Shown here: positions 18,776 through 28,228 of the stretch, piece by piece
Layout of the letters: every line of letters starts with the position of its first letter
Numbering within the stretch: position 1 is the first letter of the stretch
Source of the DNA: Desulfotruncus arcticus DSM 17038
Lineage (GTDB): Bacteria > Bacillota > Desulfotomaculia > Desulfotomaculales > Desulfallaceae
Direction: 5' to 3'
Length of the DNA: 64,000 bases
Assembly (NCBI RefSeq): GCF_900113335.1
Contig: NZ_FOOX01000014.1
Coordinates: 96,765 to 160,764, forward strand
Position numbers and translations under genes: made by a program
Notes under the pieces: generated by a model
Database searches by the model: none
Seen by the model: only the letters and a program-made list of their open reading frames with translations
What the model was told of the DNA's origin: nothing

Positions 18776-19864
18776 ATGTATAAGATCACAACGCTGCCCG
18801 GCGACGGGATCGGCCCGGAGGTTATAGCCGGCGCCGTACAAGTGCTGAATGCGGTGCGGGAGCGTACCGGAATAGAATTTGCAATCACCGAGGCGCCCTT
18901 TGGAGGCAACGCCTACGACCAGACCGGCACCCCGCTGCCGGAAGCAACGCTGCGGCAGTGCCTGGCGAGCAATGCCGTGCTGATGGGCGCGGTTGGCGGG
19001 CCCAAATGGGATAACCTGCCGGTGCACCTGCGGCCCGAGGTGGGGGCGCTGCTGCCCCTGCGCAAAAAGCTGGCGGTGTTTGCCAATATCCGCCCCTCCA
19101 TGGTTTTTTCCTCCCTGGTGGATGCCAGCACCTTGAAAAGGGAAGTGGTTGAGGGGTTGGACCTGGTAGTCATCCGGGAACTGACCGGCGGCCTGTATTT
19201 TGGGGAAAAACGCCGGGAGCAGCTTCCTCAGGGAGGTTTCCGGGTTATTGAAACCTTGGAGTATTCCACCGAGGAAATTGAGCGGGTGGCCAGGTTTGCT
19301 TTTGAGCTGGCCCGCAAGCGCAGCGGCAGGCTAACTTCCGTCGACAAGGCCAATGTGCTGGAAAGCTCGCGCCTGTGGCGGGAAGTAGTATCCGGTCTGG
19401 CTGCGGAATACCCCGATGTTGAATTGAGCCACATACTGGTGGATAACTGCGCCATGCAGCTGGTGCGCTATCCCAAACAATTTGATGTCATGCTGACCGA
19501 GAATATGTTTGGCGACATCCTGAGCGACCAGGCGTCGCAGTTGACCGGTTCCATCGGCATGCTGCCTTCTGCCAGCCTGGGCGGCCAAGTTGGGCTGTAC
19601 GAGCCGATCCACGGCTCCGCGCCCGATATAGCGGGCCAGAATATCGCCAATCCCATTGCCACCATTATGTCCGTGGCGATGATGCTGCGTTATTCCCTGG
19701 ACTCCGAAGAGGGGGCCGCGCTGGTGGAACGGGCGGTAAGCTCCGTACTGGGAGAAGGCTACCGTACCATTGATATTATGCAGCCCGGCATGACCCAACT
19801 GGGGACCTCCGAAATGTCCCGGTTAATTGCCCAAAGGGTCAGTGAGGCCGGTACTACAGCGTAA
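18776..19864 (+). CDS. leuB: 3-isopropylmalate dehydrogenase
   Basis: LeuB oxidatively decarboxylates 3-isopropylmalate with NAD. The 362-residue protein has [18 protein letters not shown] at its start, [16 protein letters not shown], the metal-binding [13 protein letters not shown] region and the nucleotide loop [18 protein letters not shown]. The ribosome binding site ACAGGAG precedes ATG 18776. It completes the leucine branch (leuA, C, D, B all present in order). Confidence 0.95.
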   Translation: MYKITTLPGDGIGPEVIAGAVQVLNAVRERTGIEFAITEAPFGGNAYDQTGTPLPEATLRQCLASNAVLMGAVGGPKWDNLPVHLRPEVGALLPLRKKLAVFANIRPSMVFSSLVDASTLKREVVEGLDLVVIRELTGGLYFGEKRREQLPQGGFRVIETLEYSTEEIERVARFAFELARKRSGRLTSVDKANVLESSRLWREVVSGLAAEYPDVELSHILVDNCAMQLVRYPKQFDVMLTENMFGDILSDQASQLTGSIGMLPSASLGGQVGLYEPIHGSAPDIAGQNIANPIATIMSVAMMLRYSLDSEEGAALVERAVSSVLGEGYRTIDIMQPGMTQLGTSEMSRLIAQRVSEAGTTA

Positions 19865-19866
19865 TC

Positions 19867-19948
19867 TAAAGGTAGCGGAACCATGGGGATGGTTCGAGCG
19901 GCTCCGAAGCGCAGCGAAGGACCGATGGAACTGTCCCCGTGGTTTAGC
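19867..19948. repeat. Family 3 palindromic repeat, copy 1
   Basis: CCATGGGGATGGTTC (from 19881) is the imperfect inverse of GAACTGTCCCCGTGG (ending near 19942). Between the arms is GCTCCGAAGCGCAGCGAAGG. Related sequences occur at 32758-32816 and 60410-60505. Confidence 0.7.
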
Positions 19949-19973
19949 ATTGAATTTGCTGGGGGAGATTGAC

Positions 19974-21593
19974 TTGCCGAACGTTGAGATATACGACACA
20001 ACATTACGGGATGGAACACAGGGTGAAGGGATTAGCTTTTCGGCCAAAGACAAGGTCAAGATCGCCCTTAAACTGGATGCGCTTGGCTTTCATTATGTTG
20101 AGGGCGGCTATCCGGGTTCTAATCCCAAGGATTTGCAATTCTTTGATTTAATCAAGGAGCATAAATTGAAAAACGCCCGCGTTACGGCTTTCGGCAGCAC
20201 CAGAAGGCCCGGCGTGGAAGCCGCCGGGGATGAGAACCTGCGCCAGCTGGTGCGGGCCGGCACTGCGGTGGCGACAATTTTCGGTAAAACCTGGGACTTT
20301 CATGTTAAATATGCCCTGCAGACGACGCTGGAGGAAAACCTGCGCATGATCCGGGAAACCGTTGCTTATTTAAAACAGCAGGGCCAAGAAGTGTTTTATG
20401 ATGCGGAGCACTTTTTTGACGGGTATGCGGCCAATTCCGCATACGCCCTGGCTACTTTGCGGGCCGCCCGGGACGGCGGGGCGGCCAGAATTATCTTATG
20501 CGACACCAACGGCGGGCGGATGCCCGACGAAATCCACCGGGTTGTTTCCGACGTGGCCCGGGAAATTGACGTTCCCCTGGGCATCCACTGCCACAACGAC
20601 TGTGAACTGGCCGTGGCCAATTCGCTGATGGCGGTAAAGGCCGGAGTCGTTCAGGTGCAGGGCACAATCAACGGCTACGGTGAGCGTTGCGGCAACGCCA
20701 ACCTGATCTCCATCATCCCAAGCTTGGCTTTCAAGTACCGGGTTGAGAGCATCCCGGAAAAGAGTTTGGTTGAACTGACAGAGCTTTCCCGGTTCGTCAG
20801 TGAATTGGCTAATATGCATCCCATGAGCAACCAGCCCTATGTGGGGGGCAGCGCTTTTGCCCATAAAGGCGGGGTTCACGTCAGCGCGCTGTTAAAGAAC
20901 CCGCAAACCTATGAGCATATCGAGCCCGAGCGTGTCGGCAATCGTCGCCGGGTACTGATATCGGAACTCAGCGGCGTCAGCAATTTACTGTATAAATACC
21001 AGGAACTGGACCTGGGGCTGGGCATAGAAAAAGAAGACAACAAAAAGCTGCTGCAGGAATTAAAGGAGCTGGAGAACCAGGGCTACCAGTTTGAAGGCGC
21101 CGAAGGTTCCTTTGAGCTGCGGCTGCGCAAGGCGTTTCACGGTTATGTAGAGCCATTTTCCCTGGAAAACCTCAAAATACTGATTGAAATGCGTGACGGA
21201 ACGGTTTATTCCGAGGCTATCATTAAAATGAACGTCAACGGGAGGGTTGTACACACTGCCGCCGAGGGCAACGGCCCGGTCAACGCCCTGGACAATGCTT
21301 TACGCAAGGCACTGGAAGAGTCCTACCCGCAGGTGGAAAAAATGCAGCTTTCCGACTACAAGGTGCGGGTACTGGACGAAAAGGACGGTACCGAAGCGGT
21401 CGTCCGGGTGCTGGTGGAAACCGGGGACGGGCACTGTGCCTGGGGTACGGTGGGGGTCAGCTCCAACATCATCGAAGCCAGCTGGCAGGCCCTGGTGGAC
21501 AGCATTGCCTACGGCCTGCTGCGGCTGGAAAACCAGGATGAAGATGAAGCGGGCCCCGGCGCCATTACCGGCGTTTTCCGCGGCAAGTGTTGA
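19974..21593 (+). CDS. cimA: (R)-citramalate synthase
   Basis: CimA condenses pyruvate and acetyl-CoA to citramalate, giving 2-ketobutyrate for isoleucine without threonine. The 539-residue protein begins NVEIYDTTLRDGTQGEGISF and lacks the LeuA-type opening. It has YVEGGYPGSNPKD, ILCDTNGGRMP, HCHNDCELAVANSLMAV and GYGERCGNANL, and a C-terminal LeuA-dimer domain. This is the long clostridial/Geobacter type of CimA. A TTG start at 19974 with GGGGGAGA upstream is chosen; a longer frame from 19827 would run through leuB and a family 3 repeat. LeuC, LeuD and LeuB would process citramalate. Confidence 0.9.
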   Translation: MPNVEIYDTTLRDGTQGEGISFSAKDKVKIALKLDALGFHYVEGGYPGSNPKDLQFFDLIKEHKLKNARVTAFGSTRRPGVEAAGDENLRQLVRAGTAVATIFGKTWDFHVKYALQTTLEENLRMIRETVAYLKQQGQEVFYDAEHFFDGYAANSAYALATLRAARDGGAARIILCDTNGGRMPDEIHRVVSDVAREIDVPLGIHCHNDCELAVANSLMAVKAGVVQVQGTINGYGERCGNANLISIIPSLAFKYRVESIPEKSLVELTELSRFVSELANMHPMSNQPYVGGSAFAHKGGVHVSALLKNPQTYEHIEPERVGNRRRVLISELSGVSNLLYKYQELDLGLGIEKEDNKKLLQELKELENQGYQFEGAEGSFELRLRKAFHGYVEPFSLENLKILIEMRDGTVYSEAIIKMNVNGRVVHTAAEGNGPVNALDNALRKALEESYPQVEKMQLSDYKVRVLDEKDGTEAVVRVLVETGDGHCAWGTVGVSSNIIEASWQALVDSIAYGLLRLENQDEDEAGPGAITGVFRGKC

Positions 21594-21600
21594 TATAGTT

Positions 21601-22479
21601 ATGCCACACCAACAAAAGTACAGGGAATTAACTAAGATACTAAAGGAATGCGGGAAAATCGCGGTGGCCTTTTCCGGCGGTGTGGACAGCTCGCTGCTGC
21701 TGTATGCCGCTGTTGCCGCCGTTGGCGGGGAAAACGTGACCGCGGCGACCATCCACGCTCCTTTTCACAGCACCTATGAAATAGCGGCGGCCAAAACACT
21801 GGCCGCCGGTTTTAACTGCAGGCATTTGCTGATTAAAGAGGACGAGCTGCTGCGGGACGCCGCTTTTTGCGCCAATCCCCCCGATAGGTGTTACCTCTGT
21901 AAAAAAGTTATCTTTGGCAAGCTGCGGGAAGCACTTCAAGCTCCAAAATACGTGGCGGCCGGCGGCTCCGGCGCAAATGACTTGCAAGGCAGCTGTCCCG
22001 CTGAGGAAGCGCCGGCGGAAATTGTGGTGGTGGACGGCTCCAACGCGGACGATTTAAAGGACTACCGGCCCGGCATGCGGGCCGTACGCGAGCTTAATGT
22101 GGCCAGTCCGCTGCAGCAGGCGGGGCTGACCAAAAAGGAAATCCGCCTGCTGGCGCGGGAGTTTGGCCTGGCCACCTGGGACAGGCCCTCGGCGCCGTGC
22201 CTTTGCTCCCGTATCCCGTACGGCAGCGCTATAACCGAAAAAAAGCTGCGCCAGGTGGAGAGCGGGGAGGAGCTGTTAAGGCGGCTGGGCTTTCCCGAGG
22301 CCAGGCTGAGACACCATGAAAACCTGGCCAGGATAGAAATCCCCGCTGATTTAATTAAAGATTTCACCGATGAGCATGTGCTGGCAAAAGTCAGGCACCA
22401 ACTGAGGGAACTGGGCTTCCAGTACGTAACGCTCGACCTGCACGGCTTTAGAAGCGGCAGCCTAAACGAAGTGCTATAG
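21601..22479 (+). CDS. larE: LarE-type ATP-dependent sulfur transferase
   Basis: LarE uses ATP to activate a pyridinium carboxylate and transfers sulfur to it for the nickel-pincer cofactor of lactate racemase. The 292-residue protein has the PP-loop SGGVDSSLLLYAA near 22, NPPDRCYLCKKVIF, VVDGSNADDLKDYRPGMRA and APCLCSRIPYGSAITEKKL. The CLCS motif, instead of the commoner CLAS, adds a cysteine beside the sacrificial position, as reported for Fe-S-cluster LarE proteins. A ~20-residue insertion (around GSGANDLQGSCPAEE) precedes the GSNADD motif. larA, larB and larC are not adjacent. It starts 7 bases after cimA. Confidence 0.8.
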   Translation: MPHQQKYRELTKILKECGKIAVAFSGGVDSSLLLYAAVAAVGGENVTAATIHAPFHSTYEIAAAKTLAAGFNCRHLLIKEDELLRDAAFCANPPDRCYLCKKVIFGKLREALQAPKYVAAGGSGANDLQGSCPAEEAPAEIVVVDGSNADDLKDYRPGMRAVRELNVASPLQQAGLTKKEIRLLAREFGLATWDRPSAPCLCSRIPYGSAITEKKLRQVESGEELLRRLGFPEARLRHHENLARIEIPADLIKDFTDEHVLAKVRHQLRELGFQYVTLDLHGFRSGSLNEVL

Positions 22480-22597
22480 TCTCTTATCTTTTTCCTTATT
22501 TTTGGAAGTGCACGGATTGCGGTTTTTCATAAAAATGGAGTGCATTTTGATTTAAAAGCTGCGCTAATAGTGGTGAAATTATTAGAGCAATTTCCTG

Positions 22598-22626
22598 TTG
22601 ACAATTGGAATAAGTTGCAGTATCAT
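22598..22626 (+). promoter_or_regulatory. Sigma-A promoter of the trp operon
   Basis: Perfect TTGACA (22598-22603), 17-base spacer, TATCAT (22621-22626), about 55 bases upstream of the T-box stem I. The stretch 22480-22597 between larE and this promoter holds nothing recognisable. Confidence 0.75.
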
Positions 22627-22674
22627 TAGTAAAATTTATACAGTAAAACTGTTGATTGAGAAGAGTACATGCTT

Positions 22675-22915
22675 TTGATTACTTTTAAGAGAGTTGCAGA
22701 CGGTGGGAATGCAATAAGTAATGGGTATGGAATGGACTCATAAAGGTGGAGGGAAAGGTCTTTGACTGAGTAATGTCCAACGGGATTTCCACCCGTTATC
22801 AAGGGAAAGCGTATGATAGTACGCTAATGAGTGGATGCATTTGCTTCAATTTAGGTGGTACCGCAGAAGTTATAAGCTTTTGTCCTATTAAGACGGGATA
22901 AAAGCTTTTTTATTT
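22675..22915 (+). ncRNA. T-box riboswitch, tryptophan specifier
   Basis: The specifier region reads GGAATGGACTC with TGG (22733-22735) preceded by GAA and followed by A, the standard arrangement. The T-box AGGTGGTACCGCAG lies at 22853-22866. The terminator AAGCTTTTGTCC...GGGATAAAAGCTT with a T-run occupies about 22874-22914. Uncharged tRNA-Trp would stabilise the antiterminator and switch on trpBADCF. Confidence 0.92.
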
Positions 22916-22944
22916 TTCAACAGCGTAAACCAGGGGGTGGTTAT

Positions 22945-24129
22945 ATGAAAAAAGGAAGATTTGGCCATTACGGCGGGCAATATATACCTGAGACATTGAT
23001 GAAGGCCGTTCAGGAACTTGAAGAGGCATACGAGTTATATAAAAATGACCCTGATTTTCAAAATGAGCTGGAGGGTTTACTGAAAAAGTATGCCGGCAGG
23101 CCATCATTGCTGTATTATGCGGCGAAGATGACACAGAATCTTGGCGGCGCAAAGATATACCTCAAACGGGAGGACCTTAACCATACAGGCTCCCATAAAA
23201 TCAACAATGTCCTGGGCCAGGTGCTGCTGGCGAAACGCATGGGAAAAACCCGTGTAATCGCCGAAACGGGTGCCGGACAACACGGAGTTGCCACGGCTAC
23301 GGCTGCTGCATTGATGGATATGGAATGCGAAATTTTTATGGGCAAGGAAGACACCGAACGTCAGGCGTTGAATGTATTTCGCATGGAGCTGCTGGGCGCC
23401 AAAGTCCATCCGGTAACCAGCGGAACTATGACGTTAAAAGACGCCGTCAACGAAACCTTGCGTGAGTGGACAGCACGTATGGATGATACGCTGTATGTCC
23501 TGGGTTCGGTCATGGGGCCGCACCCCTTCCCGGCCATTGTACGGGATTTCCAGAAGGTCATAGGTCAAGAGATAAAAGAACAACTCATGGCGGTCGAAGG
23601 AAAACTTCCCGATGCAGTTGTCGCCTGTGTCGGCGGTGGCAGCAACGCCATGGGAGCCTTCTATGAGTTTATTCAAGATCTGTCAGTAAAACTTATCGGC
23701 TGTGAGGCTGCCGGGCTTGGCGTAGACAACCCAAAGAATGCGGCAACGATTGCTAATGGTACAGTCGGCGTGTTTCATGGCATGAAATCCTATTTCTGCC
23801 AGGATGAATACGGTCAGATCGCACCGGTTTACTCCATCTCGGCGGGACTCGATTACCCGGGAATCGGCCCGGAACACGCAAATCTCCAAGATACAGGCCG
23901 GGCACAGTACGTTCCAATTACGGACGCTGAAGCCGTGGCTGCCTTTGAATATCTTTCCCGCACCGAGGGAATTATTCCCGCCGTTGAAAGTGCACACGCC
24001 GTAGCCTACGCCAACGAGCTGGCGCCCACGATGGCGAAGGACCAAATCATCGTCGTTAACCTCTCGGGACGAGGTGACAAAGACGTAGCGGCAATCGCCA
24101 GATACAAGGGGGTATCACTTTATGAGTAG
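22945..24129 (+). CDS. trpB: Tryptophan synthase, beta subunit
   Basis: TrpB makes tryptophan from indole and serine with PLP. The 394-residue product is a TrpB1-type: [13 protein letters not shown] at the start, the PLP lysine in [15 protein letters not shown], the catalytic Glu in [14 protein letters not shown], the phosphate-binding GGGSNAMG and C-terminal [19 protein letters not shown] precedes the ATG. It is the first gene after the T-box, ahead of trpA, which is unusual since trpBA normally ends the operon. The coding overlaps trpA by 8 bases. Confidence 0.95.
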   Translation: MKKGRFGHYGGQYIPETLMKAVQELEEAYELYKNDPDFQNELEGLLKKYAGRPSLLYYAAKMTQNLGGAKIYLKREDLNHTGSHKINNVLGQVLLAKRMGKTRVIAETGAGQHGVATATAAALMDMECEIFMGKEDTERQALNVFRMELLGAKVHPVTSGTMTLKDAVNETLREWTARMDDTLYVLGSVMGPHPFPAIVRDFQKVIGQEIKEQLMAVEGKLPDAVVACVGGGSNAMGAFYEFIQDLSVKLIGCEAAGLGVDNPKNAATIANGTVGVFHGMKSYFCQDEYGQIAPVYSISAGLDYPGIGPEHANLQDTGRAQYVPITDAEAVAAFEYLSRTEGIIPAVESAHAVAYANELAPTMAKDQIIVVNLSGRGDKDVAAIARYKGVSLYE

Positions 24130-24904
24130 AATCACCAGGGCTTTTGCAAATCGTAAAGCATTCATTCCCTTCATCACGGGCGGCGATCCCGATATAGAAA
24201 CCACGGAGAAACTGCTCTTCGCTATGGTGGAAGCGGGCGCTGATCTGATTGAAATCGGTATACCGTTTTCCGACCCGGTTGCGGAAGGCATCGTTATTCA
24301 GGAGGCAGACGAACGTGCGTTGAAGGGCGGCTGCACTACTGATAAGCTTTTTGATATGGTCATTAGAATTCGGCAAAAAACGGATGTGCCGCTGCTGTTT
24401 ATGACTTATCTCAACCCAATTTTCACTTACGGGAAAGAAAAGTTTTTAAGCCAATGTGCCGAATGCGGCATCAATGGCATCATCGTTCCTGATATGCCGT
24501 TTGAGGAAAAAGACGAATTGGCAGATGTCTGTGGGCTCCACGGAATCGATTTAATTTCTCTGATCGCCCCCACCTCGGAGGAGCGGATTACCATGATCGC
24601 CAAAGAAGCCAAGGGGTTTATTTATTGCGTATCTTCCCTTGGCGTGACCGGCGTACGCAGCGAGATTAGAACAGACATTGGCAAAATGGTGCAAAAGGTT
24701 CGGGAAGTTACCGATGTTCCATGTGCCATCGGCTTCGGTATTTCCACACCTGAACAGGCCGGTAGCATGGCCAAGCTGGCCGATGGTGCCATTGTCGGAA
24801 GTGCAATTGTAAAGTTGGTGGCAAAATTCGGCAAAGACAGTGTTGAACCCGTCTCAGAATATGTACGCAGTATGAAAAAAGGCATTGAAGACGCCCTTAA
24901 ATAA
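24122..24904 (+). CDS. trpA: Tryptophan synthase, alpha subunit (Asp60 replaced by Glu)
   Basis: TrpA cleaves indole-3-glycerol phosphate and feeds indole to TrpB. The 260-residue TIM barrel carries the catalytic Glu in [12 protein letters not shown]. The second catalytic acid, Asp60 in the usual DPLADGPTIQ, is Glu here ([10 protein letters not shown]). The phosphate-binding GFGISTPEQ is present. It overlaps trpB, indicating coupled translation and the usual alpha-beta complex. The D-to-E exchange is conservative and may be normal for this lineage. Confidence 0.93.
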   Translation: MSRITRAFANRKAFIPFITGGDPDIETTEKLLFAMVEAGADLIEIGIPFSDPVAEGIVIQEADERALKGGCTTDKLFDMVIRIRQKTDVPLLFMTYLNPIFTYGKEKFLSQCAECGINGIIVPDMPFEEKDELADVCGLHGIDLISLIAPTSEERITMIAKEAKGFIYCVSSLGVTGVRSEIRTDIGKMVQKVREVTDVPCAIGFGISTPEQAGSMAKLADGAIVGSAIVKLVAKFGKDSVEPVSEYVRSMKKGIEDALK

Positions 24905-24945
24905 AATCATGCATAAACGGAAAACATTTTTAGGAGGACATAAGT

Positions 24946-25974
24946 ATGTATAAGAATATTTTGAACAAAACCACAAACAATCAGGAACTGACTGAACAGG
25001 AGATCTTTCAACTAATTAAAGCCATAAACAATGATGAAGTCAGCGACGTTCAGATTGCCGGTTTTCAGGTCGCACTTCTGATGAAAGGTGCTTCTCTGCA
25101 GGAAATAGCCTTCATCGCCAAAGCGATGCGCGAAAACTGTGTTCCCCTGCAACCCAAGGTGGAAGCGGAGCTAATGGATACCTGCGGGACTGGCGGGGGC
25201 CTGAGCACTTTTAATATTTCCACCGCAACAGCCATTGTTGCTGCGGCAGCAGGTATACCCATTGCGAAGCACGGCAGCCGTTCCATTTCAAGCCTGTCCG
25301 GCAGCGCAGATGTACTGGAAGCTCTGGGCGTCAACATTAACCTTACGCCTGCACAGGCTGAAAAACTGATTGAGGAAATCGGTATTGCTTTCATCTACGC
25401 ACCTTTGTTCCATCCGGTAATGTGTAAAGTTCTGCCCGCGGAATCGGATCTTGGTATCAAAACCATCTTCTATACCATCATTGGTCCATTAATTAACCCC
25501 GCTTTTGCACCCAGGCATGTCCTTGGCGTTTACAAGCCCGAGCTTCTCGATACCGTGTCTTATGTAGCTAAAGAGCTCGGATATACCAACGCCATGTTTG
25601 TACACGGCCTGGATGGTCTGGATGAAATCTCCCTGCTTGGCAAAACCAGAATTAATGAGCTGAAAGATGGTGAGGTCACAACCTATGAAATTCAGCCCGA
25701 GGACTTCGGCATCGAGCGCTGCACCCTTGAAGAGATTAAAACAGGCACTCCCGAAGAAAACGCCAAAACGATCCATGGTGTCTTCTCAGGTGAAATAACC
25801 GGACCCAGACGCAATGCGATTGTACTCAATGCCGCCGGTGCATTGATAGTCGGCGGCAAGGCAGCCGGCTTCGCGGAAGGCATAGCCCTCGCCAACAAGC
25901 TGATAGACAGTGGTGCTGCGGCAGAGAAACTCAGTCAGCTGCGTGAAATGTCCAACTCATTTGGAGCAGAATAA
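24946..25974 (+). CDS. trpD: Anthranilate phosphoribosyltransferase
   Basis: TrpD attaches phosphoribose from PRPP to anthranilate. The 342-residue protein has the PRPP-binding DTCGTGGGLSTFNISTATA, KHGSRSISSLSGSADVLEALG, and HPVMCKVLPAESDLGIKTIF, close to the family HPAMK...LGIRTIFN pattern. The usual NPA after it reads NPAFAPRHVLGVY. TAGGAGGACATAAGT precedes the ATG. No glutamine amidotransferase (TrpG) is fused. Confidence 0.93.
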   Translation: MYKNILNKTTNNQELTEQEIFQLIKAINNDEVSDVQIAGFQVALLMKGASLQEIAFIAKAMRENCVPLQPKVEAELMDTCGTGGGLSTFNISTATAIVAAAAGIPIAKHGSRSISSLSGSADVLEALGVNINLTPAQAEKLIEEIGIAFIYAPLFHPVMCKVLPAESDLGIKTIFYTIIGPLINPAFAPRHVLGVYKPELLDTVSYVAKELGYTNAMFVHGLDGLDEISLLGKTRINELKDGEVTTYEIQPEDFGIERCTLEEIKTGTPEENAKTIHGVFSGEITGPRRNAIVLNAAGALIVGGKAAGFAEGIALANKLIDSGAAAEKLSQLREMSNSFGAE

Positions 25975-26681
25975 TGAATACGAAATTTTCTGATTCGATT
26001 AGAGCAAAAAAACAGGCGGGGTTCATTCCCGTCATTCCCGATATAAAGTGCACATCCCCCAAAGAGGGCGATCTCCTTCGGGGCAGAGATCCGGCGGAAG
26101 TGGCTAAGCTGCTGGCTGAAGCAGGTGCGCCCGCACTGTCGGTTGTAACCGAATCAAAGAACTTTGGCGGCTCTTTAGAACTTCTGGAGCGAATTGCGAC
26201 GTCAACAAAGCTTCCTACGCTCCGTAAGGATTTTATTACGTGCGTTGATGATTTGAAGATTACTAAGGATTGTGGCGCAGAGGCAATCCTGCTTATTTGC
26301 GCCACGCAACCGTTTTCATCGCTGATGAAGCTGTATGAAGAAGCGTTGAAAATCGGACTGGAGCCGTTGGTTGAGGCTCATACGAAAGAAGAATTGATCT
26401 TGGCCGGAAAAATTGGCGCTAAACTTGTGGGTATTAACAATCGTAATATCCTCGAGCTGGAAAGAGATGATGGAACCGTTTCGGCTACAGAACTACTGGC
26501 CAAATATAAGCCAGATGATGCAATACTGATCAGTGAAAGTTCCATTCAAACCCCTGCCCAAGCCCAGGCAGCGGTTCGGGCGGGTGCCGATGCGGTACTT
26601 ATCGGAACAGCAATCTGGCAGGCAGAAAACATGCGTGAGTGCTATCTGGCTCTCAGCAGAGGAATGGGAGATTACGTTTAA
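25974..26681 (+). CDS. trpC: Indole-3-glycerol phosphate synthase, divergent short form
   Basis: TrpC closes the indole ring of CdRP. At 235 residues it is short and lacks much of the N-terminal helical extension. Core residues are visible: Lys in IPDIKCTSPKEGDLL, RKDFITC, LVEAHTKEEL, GINNRNILELE and SESSIQTPAQAQ, then GADAVLIGTAIW. The usual ExK(K/R)xSPS motif reads DIKCTSP, so the first catalytic Glu is Asp. The start codon overlaps the trpD stop (TAATG). Confidence 0.87.
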   Translation: MNTKFSDSIRAKKQAGFIPVIPDIKCTSPKEGDLLRGRDPAEVAKLLAEAGAPALSVVTESKNFGGSLELLERIATSTKLPTLRKDFITCVDDLKITKDCGAEAILLICATQPFSSLMKLYEEALKIGLEPLVEAHTKEELILAGKIGAKLVGINNRNILELERDDGTVSATELLAKYKPDDAILISESSIQTPAQAQAAVRAGADAVLIGTAIWQAENMRECYLALSRGMGDYV

Positions 26682-26683
26682 AA

Positions 26684-27382
26684 ATGAGCAGCATCAAAGT
26701 GAAAATATGCGGGTTGAAACGCGAAAAAGATGTTCAATTGTGTATGAAGCTGGGAGTGGATATTCTCGGCTTTGTAACGGAATACCCCCTGCCGGTTCCC
26801 TGGAACTTGAGCCGCACCGAGGCGTTGCCGTTGTTGAACTTAGTCCAATCTCCGCACGTAAGCTGCATTGTTACCGGCGGCGCTCCCGAAAAAGTAATTG
26901 AACTGGCAGCCAACCTGCGTCCATCCATGGTGCAGCTTCATTATCAAGAAACGCTTGAGGAAACCATAATTATTTCAGATGCACTTCGGAAACTGAATAT
27001 TGATGTTATTAAAACAGTTCCTCCAGTAATGGAAGATCGCATCTCACAATTTGGAACTGCGGATATTGAAACGATCATAGAGGAACTCTGCAGGACCAGT
27101 GTTTACGGATTGCTTGCAGATTCACGTGTGCCATCAAATGCATCCGCAAATGGTACCGAACTGGATCTTAAGTTCTGCTCGCAGATAATAAATTTATCTT
27201 CAAAGCCTGTTATTATTGCCGGTGGAATTAATGCCGGTAATGTTTGTAATATTTTGCTGCAGACGGGCGCAGACTTTATCGATGTCATGACGGGTATAGA
27301 GAACAGCCCGGGAGAAAAGGCTGCTGAATTATTGTCGCGGCTGTTAGCATCTATTCAACCGCTTAATAGGTGGCATCGCTGA
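26684..27382 (+). CDS. trpF: Phosphoribosylanthranilate isomerase, divergent
   Basis: TrpF isomerises PRA to CdRP. The 232-residue barrel has the catalytic Cys in VKICGLKREKDV, LRPSMVQLHYQE (family VQLHG), a catalytic Asp in GLLADSR, and IIAGGINAGNV. The family signature after the second strand (FxFxxxSPRxV) is replaced by GFVTEYPLPVPWNLSR, so it is a divergent member, matching the divergent TrpC. The ATG at 26684, three bases after the trpC stop, is preferred over an upstream in-frame start inside trpC. Its stop lies within the terminator hairpin. Confidence 0.85.
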   Translation: MSSIKVKICGLKREKDVQLCMKLGVDILGFVTEYPLPVPWNLSRTEALPLLNLVQSPHVSCIVTGGAPEKVIELAANLRPSMVQLHYQETLEETIIISDALRKLNIDVIKTVPPVMEDRISQFGTADIETIIEELCRTSVYGLLADSRVPSNASANGTELDLKFCSQIINLSSKPVIIAGGINAGNVCNILLQTGADFIDVMTGIENSPGEKAAELLSRLLASIQPLNRWHR

Positions 27383-27397
27383 TGCCGTTTTAATTTA
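27371..27397 (+). terminator. Terminator at the end of the trp operon
   Basis: GGCATC-gct-GATGCC followed by GTTTTAATTT. The trpF stop codon lies in the loop region. Confidence 0.6.
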
Positions 27398-28228
27398 TAA
27401 TCCGGATAGTTTTTTAATCATTTCTATCTCCCTTCCATGGCCGTTATTATCCAGGGGAGTCTCAATATAAAAAGGCAAATTTCTTATATTGGGATGTTTC
27501 ATAATATCAATAATCGCGCTTAGCCCTATTTCACCTTTACCAATAGGAGTATGCCGATCTTTTCTGGAGCCCAGCGGGAACATACTATCGTTCAAATGGA
27601 TGGTCTTTAGTCTTTCTATACCTATTTGATTATTGAAATCTTCTAAGACTTCATCCAGGTTACCTTTTATATCATATCCGGATGAAAACACATGGCATAA
27701 ATCCATGCATATTCCCAATTTGTTTTTATACTCAACTAAATCTATAACTCTTTTTAAATGTTCAAAGCGGAAGCCGAGCTCAGTTCCCTTTCCAGGCATG
27801 GTCTCGAGCAAGAGTGTTATATTTTCCTTTCCATTAAAGGCATTATTCAGTGCATTTGCTATCCGTTTTATTCCTTCATCAATGCCAATACCAGTGTGGT
27901 TACCAGGATGAAATACAAAATACTCGATATCCAAATCATTCATTCTCATGATATCTTCTTTTATAACGTTACAGCTGAAATCGTACACCTTGCTGTTTGG
28001 GCTTGCAAGGTTCAGTGTGTATGATGCGTGAGCTTGAATCGATCCAAAATTATTTTTTCGTCTAAGATTTTGAAATTCAACGATATCCTTTTGCTCATAA
28101 ACTCTGAAATTCGATCCTCTTGGATTCCTGCTGAAAAATTGAAAGGTGTTTGCTCCCATATTTATTACGTCCCTGGCAGCTTTCGCATATCCTTTTGCTG
28201 TGGATATGTGGGGTCCTATTATCAACAT
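27395..28228 (-). CDS. nfo: Deoxyribonuclease IV (AP endonuclease)
   Basis: Nfo incises DNA at abasic sites through a trinuclear zinc centre. The 277-residue protein begins LIIGPHISTAKGYAKA, with metal ligands in HASYTLNLASP, FVFHPGNHTG, LLLETMPGKG, GICMDLCHVFSSGYD and HLNDS...GSRKDRHTPIGKGEIG, in the correct order. ATG 28228 is chosen because homology starts there and GGACGGAG lies upstream; an in-frame extension to 28339 has no family match. It runs convergent to trp. Confidence 0.88.
   Translation of the reverse strand: MLIIGPHISTAKGYAKAARDVINMGANTFQFFSRNPRGSNFRVYEQKDIVEFQNLRRKNNFGSIQAHASYTLNLASPNSKVYDFSCNVIKEDIMRMNDLDIEYFVFHPGNHTGIGIDEGIKRIANALNNAFNGKENITLLLETMPGKGTELGFRFEHLKRVIDLVEYKNKLGICMDLCHVFSSGYDIKGNLDEVLEDFNNQIGIERLKTIHLNDSMFPLGSRKDRHTPIGKGEIGLSAIIDIMKHPNIRNLPFYIETPLDNNGHGREIEMIKKLSGL

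Noticed and set aside
19827..19973. Longer N terminus for citramalate synthase
   Set aside because: The extension crosses the end of leuB and a family 3 repeat; the TTG at 19974 fits the family start and has a ribosome binding site.
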